Positions 1 to 7,933 of a DNA stretch of 64,000 nt are shown one piece after another. The first letter of the stretch is position 1, and each line of letters begins with the position of its first letter. The DNA comes from Bradyrhizobium hipponense (GTDB lineage Bacteria > Pseudomonadota > Alphaproteobacteria > Rhizobiales > Xanthobacteraceae), in assembly GCF_008123965.1 (NCBI RefSeq), contig NZ_VSTH01000056.1, positions 38,143-102,142 on the forward strand, read 5' to 3'. Position numbers and translations under genes: made by a program. A model generated the notes under the pieces. The model worked only from the letters and a program-made list of their open reading frames with translations, searched no databases and was not told the origin of the DNA.

Positions 1-530
1 ACTGGCGCGGACTGTCGAATGAGGCGATCGTGCGGCTTCATCGCGCCGGCCACGAGATCGCCTGCCATACCTTCTCGCATCTGCGCGCGGTCGATCTCAA
101 CGAGGCCACCATGGCACGTGAGATCGAGCGGAACCGCAGCTATTTTCGTGCCATCGATTCCTCGATCGTGCTGGAGAACTTCGCCTATCCGTATGGCCTC
201 GCCTCGGTCTGGCGCAAGCCGCAGCTGGCAAAAGCCTTCCGCTCGGCGCGCGGCATCCTTCCCGGCGTCAATCGCGACGTCGTCGACCTCCAGTTCCTGC
301 GTGCCTCGCCTCTGGTCGATTGCGAGATCGATTCGTCCGGCATCGATCGCTATTTCGACGCGGCGATCGCAAGCGGCGGCTGGCTGATCTTCTATGGCCA
401 TGACGTTGCGGATGCGCCGAGCCCCTATGGCTGCTCGCCGAATCTGCTGCGTCACGCGCTGAAGGCGGCCGAGAAGCGCAGCATGCCGATCGTGACGGTC
501 GCGGAAGCGTTGCGAAGGATTGGGGCGTAA
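1..530 (+). CDS. Polysaccharide deacetylase family protein (5' truncated)
   Basis: The gene enters from outside the window; the frame is open from base 3 and ends in TAA at 528-530. The visible part carries HTFSH, the H-x3-H metal-binding pair of NodB-type (CE4) polysaccharide deacetylases, and near the end FYGHDV, which resembles the second conserved histidine region. Family members remove N- or O-acetyl groups from cell-envelope or exported polysaccharides. The N-terminal catalytic Asp motif would lie upstream and cannot be checked. A GTG at 30 is an internal codon, not a likely start, because homologous-looking sequence (WRGLSNEAIV) precedes it. Substrate unknown. Confidence 0.8.
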   Translation, partial: WRGLSNEAIVRLHRAGHEIACHTFSHLRAVDLNEATMAREIERNRSYFRAIDSSIVLENFAYPYGLASVWRKPQLAKAFRSARGILPGVNRDVVDLQFLRASPLVDCEIDSSGIDRYFDAAIASGGWLIFYGHDVADAPSPYGCSPNLLRHALKAAEKRSMPIVTVAEALRRIGA

Positions 531-835
531 GGAGCCTTCTTCTTCCCCTCTTCCCTTGTGGGAGAAGGTGGCGCGAAGCGCCGGATGAGGGGTCGTCTCC
601 GCAAGCAATCTCGATCGAGTTCGCAGACAAAACCCCTCACCCGTCTCGCCGCTACGCCATAGCCGATGCGATGCATCGGCGTTCCAAGTACGGCGGCCAA
701 AGGCCGCCTATGCCGGCCTCTCCCACAAGGGGAGAGGGGAAGACATCGTCTTGCCGCGCAAACAGTCTTGCCACGACTGCGCCGTCATGCGACTGGCCTT
801 GTTGTCGAATCTCACGGTCCGGTTCCGCTCCGCCC
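531..835. repeat. Repeat-filled intergenic region with inverted short palindromes
   Basis: This gap between the deacetylase and recQ contains no gene. It has a copy of a short palindromic repeat at about 545-568 (core CCCTTGTGGGAGAAGG) and an inverted copy at about 717-739 (core CTCCCACAAGGGGAGAG), so the ends can pair over roughly 170 bp. Further copies of the core occur near 7894-7921, 8874-8898 and 54208-54242. A reading frame runs from this repeat into recQ, but it is repeat sequence and not the recQ N-terminus. Confidence 0.7.
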
Positions 836-2701
836 ATGTCCGCTTCCTCCACCGCTTCGTTGCCTGCGCCGGCCGACGGCCGCGACGCGCTCTCGGTGCT
901 GCATTCGGTATTTGGTCTGCCGGGGTTTCGCGGCGCGCAAGGCGAGATCATCCGGCATGTCACCGAGGGCGGCAATTGTCTGGTGCTGATGCCGACCGGC
1001 GGCGGCAAGTCGTTGTGCTATCAATTGCCGTCGTTGCTGCGTGAAGGCTGCGGCATCGTGGTGTCGCCGCTGATCGCGCTGATGCGCGACCAGGTCGCCG
1101 GTCTGATCGAGGCGGGTGTCAATGCTGCCGCGCTGAACTCGTCGCTGACGCCGCAGGAGGCCTCGGACATCGAGCGCCGCCTGATCGCAGGCGATCTCGA
1201 CTTGCTCTATGTCGCGCCGGAACGTCTCGTCACGCCGCGCTGCCTGTCGATGCTGGCGCAGGCAAAGGTGGCGCTGTTTGCGATCGACGAAGCCCATTGC
1301 GTCTCGCAATGGGGCCATGATTTCCGGCCCGAATATGTCGGGCTCTCCATCATCGCCGAGCGTTTTCCAACCGTGCCGCGCATTGCGCTGACCGCGACCG
1401 CCGACGATTTGACGCGGAAGGAGATCGTCGAGCGGCTCCAGCTTGGGGGCAGCCCGCAATTCGTCTCCAGCTTCGACCGGCCAAACATCCGCTACGAGAT
1501 CGTCGACAAGCGCAATGCGGTGTCGCAACTGAAGGAGTTCATTCGGGAGCGCCATGCGGGCGATGCCGGCGTGGTCTATTGCCTGTCCCGCAATCGGGTC
1601 GAGGAGGTCGCCGCCGCGCTCGACGATGCCGGCATTGCGGCACTGCCCTATCACGCCGGGCTCGACAGCAGCGTGCGCTCGCGCAACCAGGACCGCTTCC
1701 TCAACGAGGACGGCATCGTCATCGTCGCGACGATTGCCTTCGGCATGGGTATCGACAAGCCGGACGTGCGCTTCGTCGCCCATCTCGATCTACCCAAGAG
1801 CATCGAGGCCTATTACCAGGAGACCGGGCGCGCCGGCCGCGACGGCAAGCCGTCTGCGGCCTGGATGGCCTACGGCCTCTCCGATATCGTGCAGCAGCGC
1901 CGCATGATCGACGAATCCGCGGCATCCGACGATTTCAAGCGGGTCTCGATCGGCAAGCTCGACGCGTTGGTCGGTCTCGCCGAAACCGCGCAATGCCGGC
2001 GTAAGCGGCTGCTCGGCTATTTCGGCGAGACCCTGCACGGCGAGAATTGCGGCAATTGCGACAATTGCCTGACGCCGCCGCAGATGCGCGACGGCAAGGT
2101 ACTGGCGCAGAAGCTGCTCTCTTGCGTCTATCGCACCGGCCAGCGTTTTGGTGCCATGCACCTGATCGACGTGCTGATCGGGCGCCTCACCGACAAGGTG
2201 ACGCAGTTCGGCCACGACAAGCTCTCGGTGTTCGGCATCGGCCGCGAGCTTAACGAGAAGCAATGGCGCACCGTGCTGCGGCAGGTTATGGCGATGGGGC
2301 ATTTGCAGAGCGACAGCGAAGCCTTTGGCGCGCTGAAGCTGACGGACTCCTCGCGCGGCGTGCTGCGCGGCGAGGTCGAGGTGTGGCTGCGCGAGGAAGC
2401 GCCCGGCACTCGTATCCGGTCAAGCCGCGCCAAATCCCGCCGCGGCGACCTCGCGCCTGCGGCAAGCGCGGCGCAAGGCGATGTCGATCCTGAATTGCGT
2501 GCGCGGCTGCGGTCCTGGCGGTCAGACATCGCGCGCGAGCGCGGTGTGCCCGCGTATGTCGTGCTGCACGATGCCACCATCGACGGCATCGTCCGGGCCT
2601 GGCCGACCACGCTCGACGAACTGCGTAACGTGCCCGGTATCGGCGACAAGAAGCTCGAGCATTACGGAGACGAGCTGCTGCAGATCGTGCGGACGCGGTA
2701 G
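836..2701 (+). CDS. recQ: ATP-dependent DNA helicase RecQ
   Basis: RecQ unwinds DNA 3'-5' in recombinational repair and replication-fork rescue. The 621-aa protein has Walker A TGGGKS (about 54-59), the DEAH box in IDEAHCVSQWGHDFRPEY (from about 150), the arginine-finger region QETGRAGRDG, a zinc-binding segment ending CGNCDNC, a winged-helix region, and a C-terminal HRDC domain from about residue 540. The frame is open further upstream, but the ATG at 836 gives the usual RecQ length and the upstream part is repeat DNA. Between the winged helix and HRDC there is a basic, low-complexity linker (RSSRAKSRRGDL). Confidence 0.95.
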   Translation: MSASSTASLPAPADGRDALSVLHSVFGLPGFRGAQGEIIRHVTEGGNCLVLMPTGGGKSLCYQLPSLLREGCGIVVSPLIALMRDQVAGLIEAGVNAAALNSSLTPQEASDIERRLIAGDLDLLYVAPERLVTPRCLSMLAQAKVALFAIDEAHCVSQWGHDFRPEYVGLSIIAERFPTVPRIALTATADDLTRKEIVERLQLGGSPQFVSSFDRPNIRYEIVDKRNAVSQLKEFIRERHAGDAGVVYCLSRNRVEEVAAALDDAGIAALPYHAGLDSSVRSRNQDRFLNEDGIVIVATIAFGMGIDKPDVRFVAHLDLPKSIEAYYQETGRAGRDGKPSAAWMAYGLSDIVQQRRMIDESAASDDFKRVSIGKLDALVGLAETAQCRRKRLLGYFGETLHGENCGNCDNCLTPPQMRDGKVLAQKLLSCVYRTGQRFGAMHLIDVLIGRLTDKVTQFGHDKLSVFGIGRELNEKQWRTVLRQVMAMGHLQSDSEAFGALKLTDSSRGVLRGEVEVWLREEAPGTRIRSSRAKSRRGDLAPAASAAQGDVDPELRARLRSWRSDIARERGVPAYVVLHDATIDGIVRAWPTTLDELRNVPGIGDKKLEHYGDELLQIVRTR

Positions 2702-2738
2702 GGCTACGGACTTTAGCATCCACCACTCCCTCCGCATC

Positions 2739-2898
2739 GTCATCCCGGACAAGCGCAGCGAAGCGGAGAGCAGATCCGGGATCCATACCGCGGAATCTAT
2801 CGATTGCGATCGGTAGGAGTACCGAACTGCAAGTCTTCGCCAAACCACTCCCTGTGGCTATGGGTCCCGGATCTGCGCTGACGCTTGTCCGGGACGAC
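2739..2898. repeat. Double-hairpin palindromic repeat, family A (diverged copy)
   Basis: About 160 bp with inverted ends (CGTCATCCCGGACAAGCG and CTTGTCCGGGACGAC) around a core containing CCATACCGCGGAATCTATCG and CTGTGGCTATGGGTCCC. The same core and end layout recur at 36594-36734, 58711-58828, 61834-61979 and 63273-63399, with a related element at 25809-25942. It lies between the convergent recQ and acdS genes and could act as a bidirectional terminator. This copy has longer, less regular outer arms than the others. Confidence 0.75.
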
Positions 2899-2927
2899 AC
2901 CGGTGTGTGAGGCCCGAACTAAGCCTC

Positions 2928-3941
2928 TCAGCCGTTCCGGAACGTATAGCCATAGCCGTTCAGCGCCGGTGCGCCGCCGAGATGGGCGTAGAGGATCTTT
3001 GCGCCCTTCTCGAAATATCCCTTCTGCGTCAGGTCGATCAGACCCTGCATCGACTTGCCCTCATAGACGGGGTCGGTGATCATGGCTTCGAGCCGCGCGG
3101 TGAGGCGGATCGCCTCCTTGGTCTCCTCCGACGGCACGCCATAGGCGGGATAGGCGTAGTCCTCGATCAGCACGACGTCGTCTGCGACGAGGTCCTTGCC
3201 GAGCTCGACGAGCTTGGCCGTGTTCTGCGCGATCGAGAGCACCTGCGCCTTGGTCTGTGCGGGCGTGAACGAGGCATCGATGCCGATCACCTTTCGCGCA
3301 CGGCCGTCGGCGGCGAAGCCGACCAGCATGCCGGCATGCGTGGAGCCGGTGACGGTGCAGACGACGATGTAGTCGAACTTGAAGCCGAGCTCGGCTTCCT
3401 GCTTGCGGACCTCCTCGGCGAAGGCGACATAGCCGAGGCCGCCAAATTTGTGCACGGACGCGCCGGCCGGAATCGCGTAGGGCTTGCCGCCCGCAGCCTT
3501 CACCTCCTCGATCGCCTCCTCCCAGCTCTTGCGGATGCCGATGTCGAAGCCGTCGTCGACGAGGCGCACGTCGGCGCCCATGATGCGCGAGAGCATGATG
3601 TTGCCGACGCGGTCATAGACGGCGTCCTCGTGCGGCACCCAGGCTTCCTGCACCAGGCGGCACTTCATGCCGATCTTGGCGGCGACCGCCGCGACCATGC
3701 GGGTATGGTTCGACTGAACGCCGCCGATCGAGACCAGCGTGTCGGCGTTCGAGGCGATCGCGTCCGGGATGATGTATTCGAGCTTGCGCAGCTTGTTGCC
3801 GCCATAGGCGAGGCCGGAATTGCAGTCCTCGCGCTTGGCATAGATTTCGACATCGCCGCCGAGGTGCTTTGACAGCCGCTCCAGCTTCTCGATGGGCGTC
3901 GGACCGAAGGTCAGCGGATAGCGGGCGAATTTTTCCAGCAT
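2928..3941 (-). CDS. acdS: 1-aminocyclopropane-1-carboxylate (ACC) deaminase
   Basis: This PLP enzyme cleaves the plant ethylene precursor ACC to 2-oxobutanoate and ammonia, lowering ethylene around plant-associated bacteria. The 337-aa product matches the family length and aligns with Pseudomonas AcdS at an offset of one residue: the PLP lysine in GGNK is K50, the ring-opening serine motif SIGGVQSN is at 71-78, and Y293-E294 sit in DPVYEG. The Y-E pair separates true ACC deaminases from D-cysteine desulfhydrases, which differ there. It is divergent from acdR across a 163-bp gap, the standard arrangement for Lrp-controlled acdS. Confidence 0.97.
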   Translation of the reverse strand: MLEKFARYPLTFGPTPIEKLERLSKHLGGDVEIYAKREDCNSGLAYGGNKLRKLEYIIPDAIASNADTLVSIGGVQSNHTRMVAAVAAKIGMKCRLVQEAWVPHEDAVYDRVGNIMLSRIMGADVRLVDDGFDIGIRKSWEEAIEEVKAAGGKPYAIPAGASVHKFGGLGYVAFAEEVRKQEAELGFKFDYIVVCTVTGSTHAGMLVGFAADGRARKVIGIDASFTPAQTKAQVLSIAQNTAKLVELGKDLVADDVVLIEDYAYPAYGVPSEETKEAIRLTARLEAMITDPVYEGKSMQGLIDLTQKGYFEKGAKILYAHLGGAPALNGYGYTFRNG

Positions 3942-4104
3942 GCGAGGTGATCCCGATTGGCGTTGAATTGGCCCCCTGCGCCTAGCATCGGCCGGACAAA
4001 ATGTGCTCTCAAATACTGCGTAATATATGAGGACATTGTTGCGGGCGCCGACAAAATAGCATTAATTTCTTCCGTCAATCGGCCCATAAGAGAAAGCTTC
4101 TTTC
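3942..4104. promoter_or_regulatory. Divergent acdS/acdR control region with repeated GACAAAAT element
   Basis: This is the only sequence between the two divergent starts, so it must hold both promoters. Two similar elements read in the same direction, CCGGACAAAATGTGC at about 3992-4006 and GCCGACAAAATAGC at about 4047-4060. They are about 54 bp apart, close to five helical turns. An AT-rich stretch (AATACTGCGTAATATATGA) lies between them. AcdR-type Lrp proteins are known to bind such regions; these exact sites are inference. Confidence 0.55.
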
Positions 4105-4569
4105 ATGTCGTCACGGCTCGACCGTATCGACCTTAAGATCTTGCGATTGCTGCAAAATAACGGCCGACTCAGCAACGCAGAGCTGGCCGGGACGGTGGCG
4201 ATCAGCCCCGCCACCTGCCATCGCCGCACCCAGCGCCTGTTCGAGGACGGCTTTATCGCTGCCGTCCGCGCCATGGTGGCGCCGAAGAAGGTGGCGAAGG
4301 GCACGCTGGTGATGGTCGGCGTCGTGCTCGATCGCTCGACGCCGGAAAGCTTCGCGATCTTCGAGCAGGCGATTACGAAGCTGAAGTTCGTGCTCGACTG
4401 CCACCTCGTCGCCGGCGACTTCGACTACTTCCTGAAGATCCGCGTCGGCGACATGGAGGATTTCAACCGCATCCATGGCGAGCAGCTGATCGCGCTGCCC
4501 GGCGTACGCCAGACCCGCACCTTTTTCGTGATGAAGGAAGTCGTCGACAACGCGCCGCTGGAGTTCTGA
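4105..4569 (+). CDS. acdR: Lrp/AsnC-family regulator of ACC deaminase, AcdR
   Basis: 154 aa with an N-terminal Lrp-type helix-turn-helix (about 6-50, including LRLLQNNGRLSNAELA and SPATCHRR) and a C-terminal RAM/AsnC ligand-binding domain. Lrp proteins form octamers that bind DNA and an amino-acid ligand. Its position directly opposite acdS is the known AcdR arrangement, where the protein activates acdS in response to ACC. The Cds1-like gene starts 45 bp downstream on the same strand and may be co-transcribed. Confidence 0.92.
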   Translation: MSSRLDRIDLKILRLLQNNGRLSNAELAGTVAISPATCHRRTQRLFEDGFIAAVRAMVAPKKVAKGTLVMVGVVLDRSTPESFAIFEQAITKLKFVLDCHLVAGDFDYFLKIRVGDMEDFNRIHGEQLIALPGVRQTRTFFVMKEVVDNAPLEF

Positions 4570-4614
4570 GCGGAAGCTATTGATGCACGATCCGCATCAT
4601 GAGAGGTTCAGTCG

Positions 4615-5772
4615 ATGCAGCCACTTCCTTTCCGCCAGCAAGATCCGGTCGCACCAGCCTACAGCCGCGGCTGGGTCGACGAGGCCGTGGCTGCGATCGA
4701 GGCCGACCAGTGCCGCACGGCCGACACGCATCTGATCCGGCTGATCGTGCCGGCGCTGGCCGGCATCGACATCTATCTGAAGGACGAGTCCACACATCCG
4801 ACCGGCAGCCTGAAGCACCGGCTGGCGCGCTCGCTGTTCCTCTACGCGCTCTGCAACGGTCATATCCGCGAACGCACGCCCGTTATCGAAGCATCGTCGG
4901 GATCGACCGCGGTTTCGGAAGCCTATTTCGCGCAGATGATCGGCGTGCCGTTCTACGCCGTGATGCCGCGCACGACGTCGGCGGAGAAGATCGCCGCGAT
5001 CGAGCATTATGGCGGCAACTGCCACCTGATCGACGACGGTCGCGCGCTCTATGCGGAGGCCGCCGCGCTCGCCGCCCGCCTGAACGGCCACTACATGGAC
5101 CAGTTCACCTTTGCCGAGCGCGCCACCGACTGGCGCGGCAACAACAACATCGCCGAGTCGATCTTCACGCAATTGAAGGGCGAGACGCGTCCGTTGCCGG
5201 ACTGGATCGTGATGGGCGCGGGCACCGGCGGCACCTCGGCCACCATCGGCCGCTATTTGCGCTACCGCCAGTATCCGACGCGGCTGTGCGTGGCCGATGT
5301 CGAGCATTCCGCTTTCTTTGACTGCTTCCGTTCCCAGGATCGCTCCCGGACTTGCGAAAGACCTTCGCTGATCGAAGGCGTCGGCCGGCCGCGCTGCGAA
5401 CCCTCCTTCGTGCCGGGCGTGGTCGATCGCATGATGAAGATCCCGGATGCGGCGTCGATCGCGGCGATGAACGTGCTGTCGCGCCGGCTGCGCCGCGCGG
5501 TGGGCGGCTCCACCGGAACCAACTTCCTGGCGCTGTGCCGGCTCGCTGCCGAGATGCGAAACGCGAACCAGACGGGATCGCTAGTGACGCTGATCTGCGA
5601 TTCCGGCGAACGCTACCGGCAGACCTATTACGAGCCCGAATGGCTGAAAGCGCGCGGCCTGGATCCAGCGCCGTTCGAAGCCGCCTTGTCGTCGTTCCTC
5701 GATACCGCGCAGCCGTTGACGCTCGCGGTCGACGACGTCGTCAATCCACAGAGCCCGCAGAGTCCTGAGTAG
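4615..5772 (+). CDS. PLP-dependent cysteine synthase-family enzyme, Cds1-like L-cysteine desulfhydrase
   Basis: 385 aa, fold-type II PLP enzyme. The PLP lysine is probably K67 in TGSLKHR, the substrate loop is ASSGST (about 94-99), and the phosphate-binding loop is GAGTGGT (201-207). The pattern YLKDESTHPTGSLKHR and the segment ATDWRGNNNIAESI are those of the Cds1 branch (Mycobacterium Rv3684), which degrades L-cysteine to pyruvate, ammonia and sulfide. The asparagine-loop motif of ordinary CysK/CysM is not kept. It follows acdR by 45 bp, so the region may encode regulated breakdown of small amino acids. The desulfhydrase activity is inferred from family resemblance. Confidence 0.8.
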   Translation: MQPLPFRQQDPVAPAYSRGWVDEAVAAIEADQCRTADTHLIRLIVPALAGIDIYLKDESTHPTGSLKHRLARSLFLYALCNGHIRERTPVIEASSGSTAVSEAYFAQMIGVPFYAVMPRTTSAEKIAAIEHYGGNCHLIDDGRALYAEAAALAARLNGHYMDQFTFAERATDWRGNNNIAESIFTQLKGETRPLPDWIVMGAGTGGTSATIGRYLRYRQYPTRLCVADVEHSAFFDCFRSQDRSRTCERPSLIEGVGRPRCEPSFVPGVVDRMMKIPDAASIAAMNVLSRRLRRAVGGSTGTNFLALCRLAAEMRNANQTGSLVTLICDSGERYRQTYYEPEWLKARGLDPAPFEAALSSFLDTAQPLTLAVDDVVNPQSPQSPE

Positions 5773-5908
5773 CGGCGCTGACCGCAACCATTGCCGGCGC
5801 GTCCGAGTCGACTTGATGCCGGCGGCGCCCCTTCATGTCACGGCAACTTCACTTGCCTTGCGCGCGCGTGCGGGCGAGTTTCGCGCCTTCTCAACGAGGA
5901 GATCTGCC

Positions 5909-6469
5909 GTGCGTCTTCCCATTCTCGATCCGAAAGATCTGACCGACGAACAGAAGCCGCTCTATGACGACATGCGAGCGGGCATCAAGGACCACTTCAA
6001 GGGCTTTGTGAACATGCGCGACGACGGCGCGCTGCTCGGGCCCTGGAATCCCTGGATCCGCGAGCCGCGCTTCGGCAAGCCGATATGGGAGCTGGTCAAG
6101 GCGATCGCATCGAATCCGCTGCTGCCGGCGGCGGTGCGCGAGGTCGCGATCCTCGTCACCGGTTCGCATTTCCGCTCCGGCTACGAGCTCTACGCCCACG
6201 TGCTGGTCGCCGAGCAACGCGGCCTGTCCGACGAAAAACTCGCGACCATCGTCGCCGGGCAGCGGCCGGTGGATCTCACCAAGCAGGAAGCGGTCGCCTA
6301 CGACGTGGCGTCGGCGCTGGTGAACGGCGGTGTGCTGCCGGAGCTGACCTATCGGGCTGCGGTCAGGGAGTTCGGCGAGCACGGCGCGGCCGAGCTGTCC
6401 TATCTGGTCGGGGTCTACTGCATGGTCTCCGTTACGCTCAACACATTCGACGTGCCGGTGCCGGACTGA
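5909..6469 (+). CDS. Carboxymuconolactone decarboxylase family protein
   Basis: 186 aa starting at GTG 5909, chosen because a good ribosome-binding site (GAGGAGAT) lies just upstream; an ATG at 5813 in the same frame has none and adds an unlikely N-terminus. The segment REVAILVTGSHFRSGYELYAHVLVAEQRGLS is the AhpD/CMD core, although the usual redox CxxC is absent here (SHFRSGYEL in its place), so peroxidase activity is unlikely. Proteins of this subgroup occur in many soil bacteria with unknown substrates. Confidence 0.78.
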   Translation: MRLPILDPKDLTDEQKPLYDDMRAGIKDHFKGFVNMRDDGALLGPWNPWIREPRFGKPIWELVKAIASNPLLPAAVREVAILVTGSHFRSGYELYAHVLVAEQRGLSDEKLATIVAGQRPVDLTKQEAVAYDVASALVNGGVLPELTYRAAVREFGEHGAAELSYLVGVYCMVSVTLNTFDVPVPD

Positions 6470-6550
6470 TCGGCTCGCGCCGTCACTCCGCCGCCTTGCG
6501 CGGCGGCGGGGGCGGTAACCAACGAACGCATTTGTTGCGCTCTACCGCCG

Positions 6551-7456
6551 TCAGTTGCGTACCGCGTAGAGTGGCGTCCGCAGCGTCAGTTGGTAGGACG
6601 GCTTCGGCATCCACGCGATCTGCGCTGTGATGCCGAACAGGCGGTTGTCGTTGTCGTCCATGCGGTCGAGGTCGAGCCGCAGGATCGGTTGAGTGAAGGG
6701 CTCCGCCAGCGTCCGGCCTCCAAGCTGCGCGCCGCCGAACGATTGCACGCCCAGGCGCCCCGTGAACTTCCAGTTGCTCGGCCATTGGTAATAGCCACCC
6801 GCATAGAGGATGTTGTTCGGCCGGATGCTGGCGAATTGTATGGCGATGTCGGTGTGGGTGTATTGCATGCCGGCGAGCCAGCCCCGCGTCTCGTCCTCGT
6901 CCAGCGCGTAGTCGAATTCCAGGATGTTATTGAACGAGGTCGTCATGCCCGGTTCGTTCGGCACCGACTGCGTCAGGGTCGATTGCAGCGTGATCGTCGG
7001 GATCCTCCCGCCGTTCTGCTGGTACAGGTCCGCTTGCACGCCGATGTTCCAGCTCGTGATGTCGAACGGCGTCCAGCCGCCGCCGATGTCCGTCGTCGAG
7101 CCGGACACACCGGCATAGAGCGACACGCGATCGCTGACGTCGACCGTCAGCGGCAGGTCGACGGCGATTGACTTCGCGGCCGGAAGGCCGTTCGGGAGCG
7201 CCACGCCTCGACGCGCCGCCAGTGCTTCGAGCGCCGCCGAGAGCGAATTGTTGCCGAAGCCGAGCCCGAGCGTCCCGGCCGGGATCGTCGCATAGGTCGT
7301 GCGCAGATCGAGATAGATGTTCGGAACAGCCGGCTTTGCGGGTACGTTCTCGTCGGCTTCAGCCGCGAAAGTGGTGCCTGCCGACGCCATCAGGCAGAGC
7401 AGTCCCATTGCGAAGGCGCGCAAGGCCGGGCGGAACAATTGGCTGCGGTGGAACAC
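6551..7456 (-). CDS. Predicted outer-membrane beta-barrel protein, function unknown
   Basis: 301 aa from a GTG start. It begins with a classical signal peptide (hydrophobic stretch ALRAFAMGLLCLMASAGTTFAA, cut after about residue 32). The mature part alternates polar and hydrophobic residues in strand-like blocks ending in aromatic residues (VSLYAGVSGS, WLAGMQYTHTDIAIQF, ILYAGGYYQWPSNWKFTGRLGVQSF), and the last segment LTLRTPLYAVRN is a C-terminal beta strand. This fits a small outer-membrane barrel. I recognise no specific family. A divergent small exported protein lies 182 bp away. Confidence 0.6.
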   Translation of the reverse strand: MFHRSQLFRPALRAFAMGLLCLMASAGTTFAAEADENVPAKPAVPNIYLDLRTTYATIPAGTLGLGFGNNSLSAALEALAARRGVALPNGLPAAKSIAVDLPLTVDVSDRVSLYAGVSGSTTDIGGGWTPFDITSWNIGVQADLYQQNGGRIPTITLQSTLTQSVPNEPGMTTSFNNILEFDYALDEDETRGWLAGMQYTHTDIAIQFASIRPNNILYAGGYYQWPSNWKFTGRLGVQSFGGAQLGGRTLAEPFTQPILRLDLDRMDDNDNRLFGITAQIAWMPKPSYQLTLRTPLYAVRN

Positions 7457-7638
7457 GTGACCATCCGGGGCGTGGCGCTTTGATGACGAGATCGCTTGCT
7501 AGATGGAACGTGATCGTTCGTGTGGTCAAGCGCTATCCGCGAGCGGTGGACTGCGCAGATGGGCGCGGTTACTCTACCGTGATCGCACCGACACACTCGC
7601 GCGCCAGAGTGCGGGCCGCCTAACGAAGGACGACAGCC

Positions 7639-7887
7639 ATGAAGACGTCACGCCGCATCCTGCTCGCCGGACTGATGGGACTCGCCGTGGCTCCGACCGC
7701 AATGGCCACCGCGGCGCCGTCGCCCGTGACCGACGACGCGACGGTGGCTGAAGAACGTTTTGCGCGGATGATCGCAGCAGCGCACGCGCCCGACGTTACC
7801 TGCGCGCGCCAGGCCGAGCGTTATGCTGACGCGCATTGGCCGGACTACGTCGTGGCGGCAAGGGCCGTCCTCAACGCGCGCGCGTGA
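7639..7887 (+). CDS. Small exported protein, function unknown
   Basis: 82 aa with a clear signal peptide (MKTSRRILLAGLMGLAVAPTAMATAA) leaving a mature protein of about 55 residues. A ribosome-binding site (GAAGGA) precedes the ATG. The mature part has one cysteine (VTCARQAERYADAHW) and no recognisable domain. Genes of this kind are often taxon-restricted periplasmic proteins. A repeat-family hairpin begins just after the stop and may end transcription. Confidence 0.6.
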   Translation: MKTSRRILLAGLMGLAVAPTAMATAAPSPVTDDATVAEERFARMIAAAHAPDVTCARQAERYADAHWPDYVVAARAVLNARA

Positions 7888-7893
7888 CGCAGC

Positions 7894-7921
7894 TTTCCCT
7901 TCTCCCACAAGGGGAGAGGGG
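7894..7921. repeat. Short palindromic repeat (CTCCCACAAGGGGAG core)
   Basis: An imperfect palindrome between the convergent small exported protein and the esterase gene, matching the repeat ends at 545-568 and 717-739. A degenerate copy lies at about 8874-8898, directly upstream of the esterase start, so this gene is bracketed by two copies. Confidence 0.65.
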
Positions 7922-7933
7922 CCCAACCGCGCC

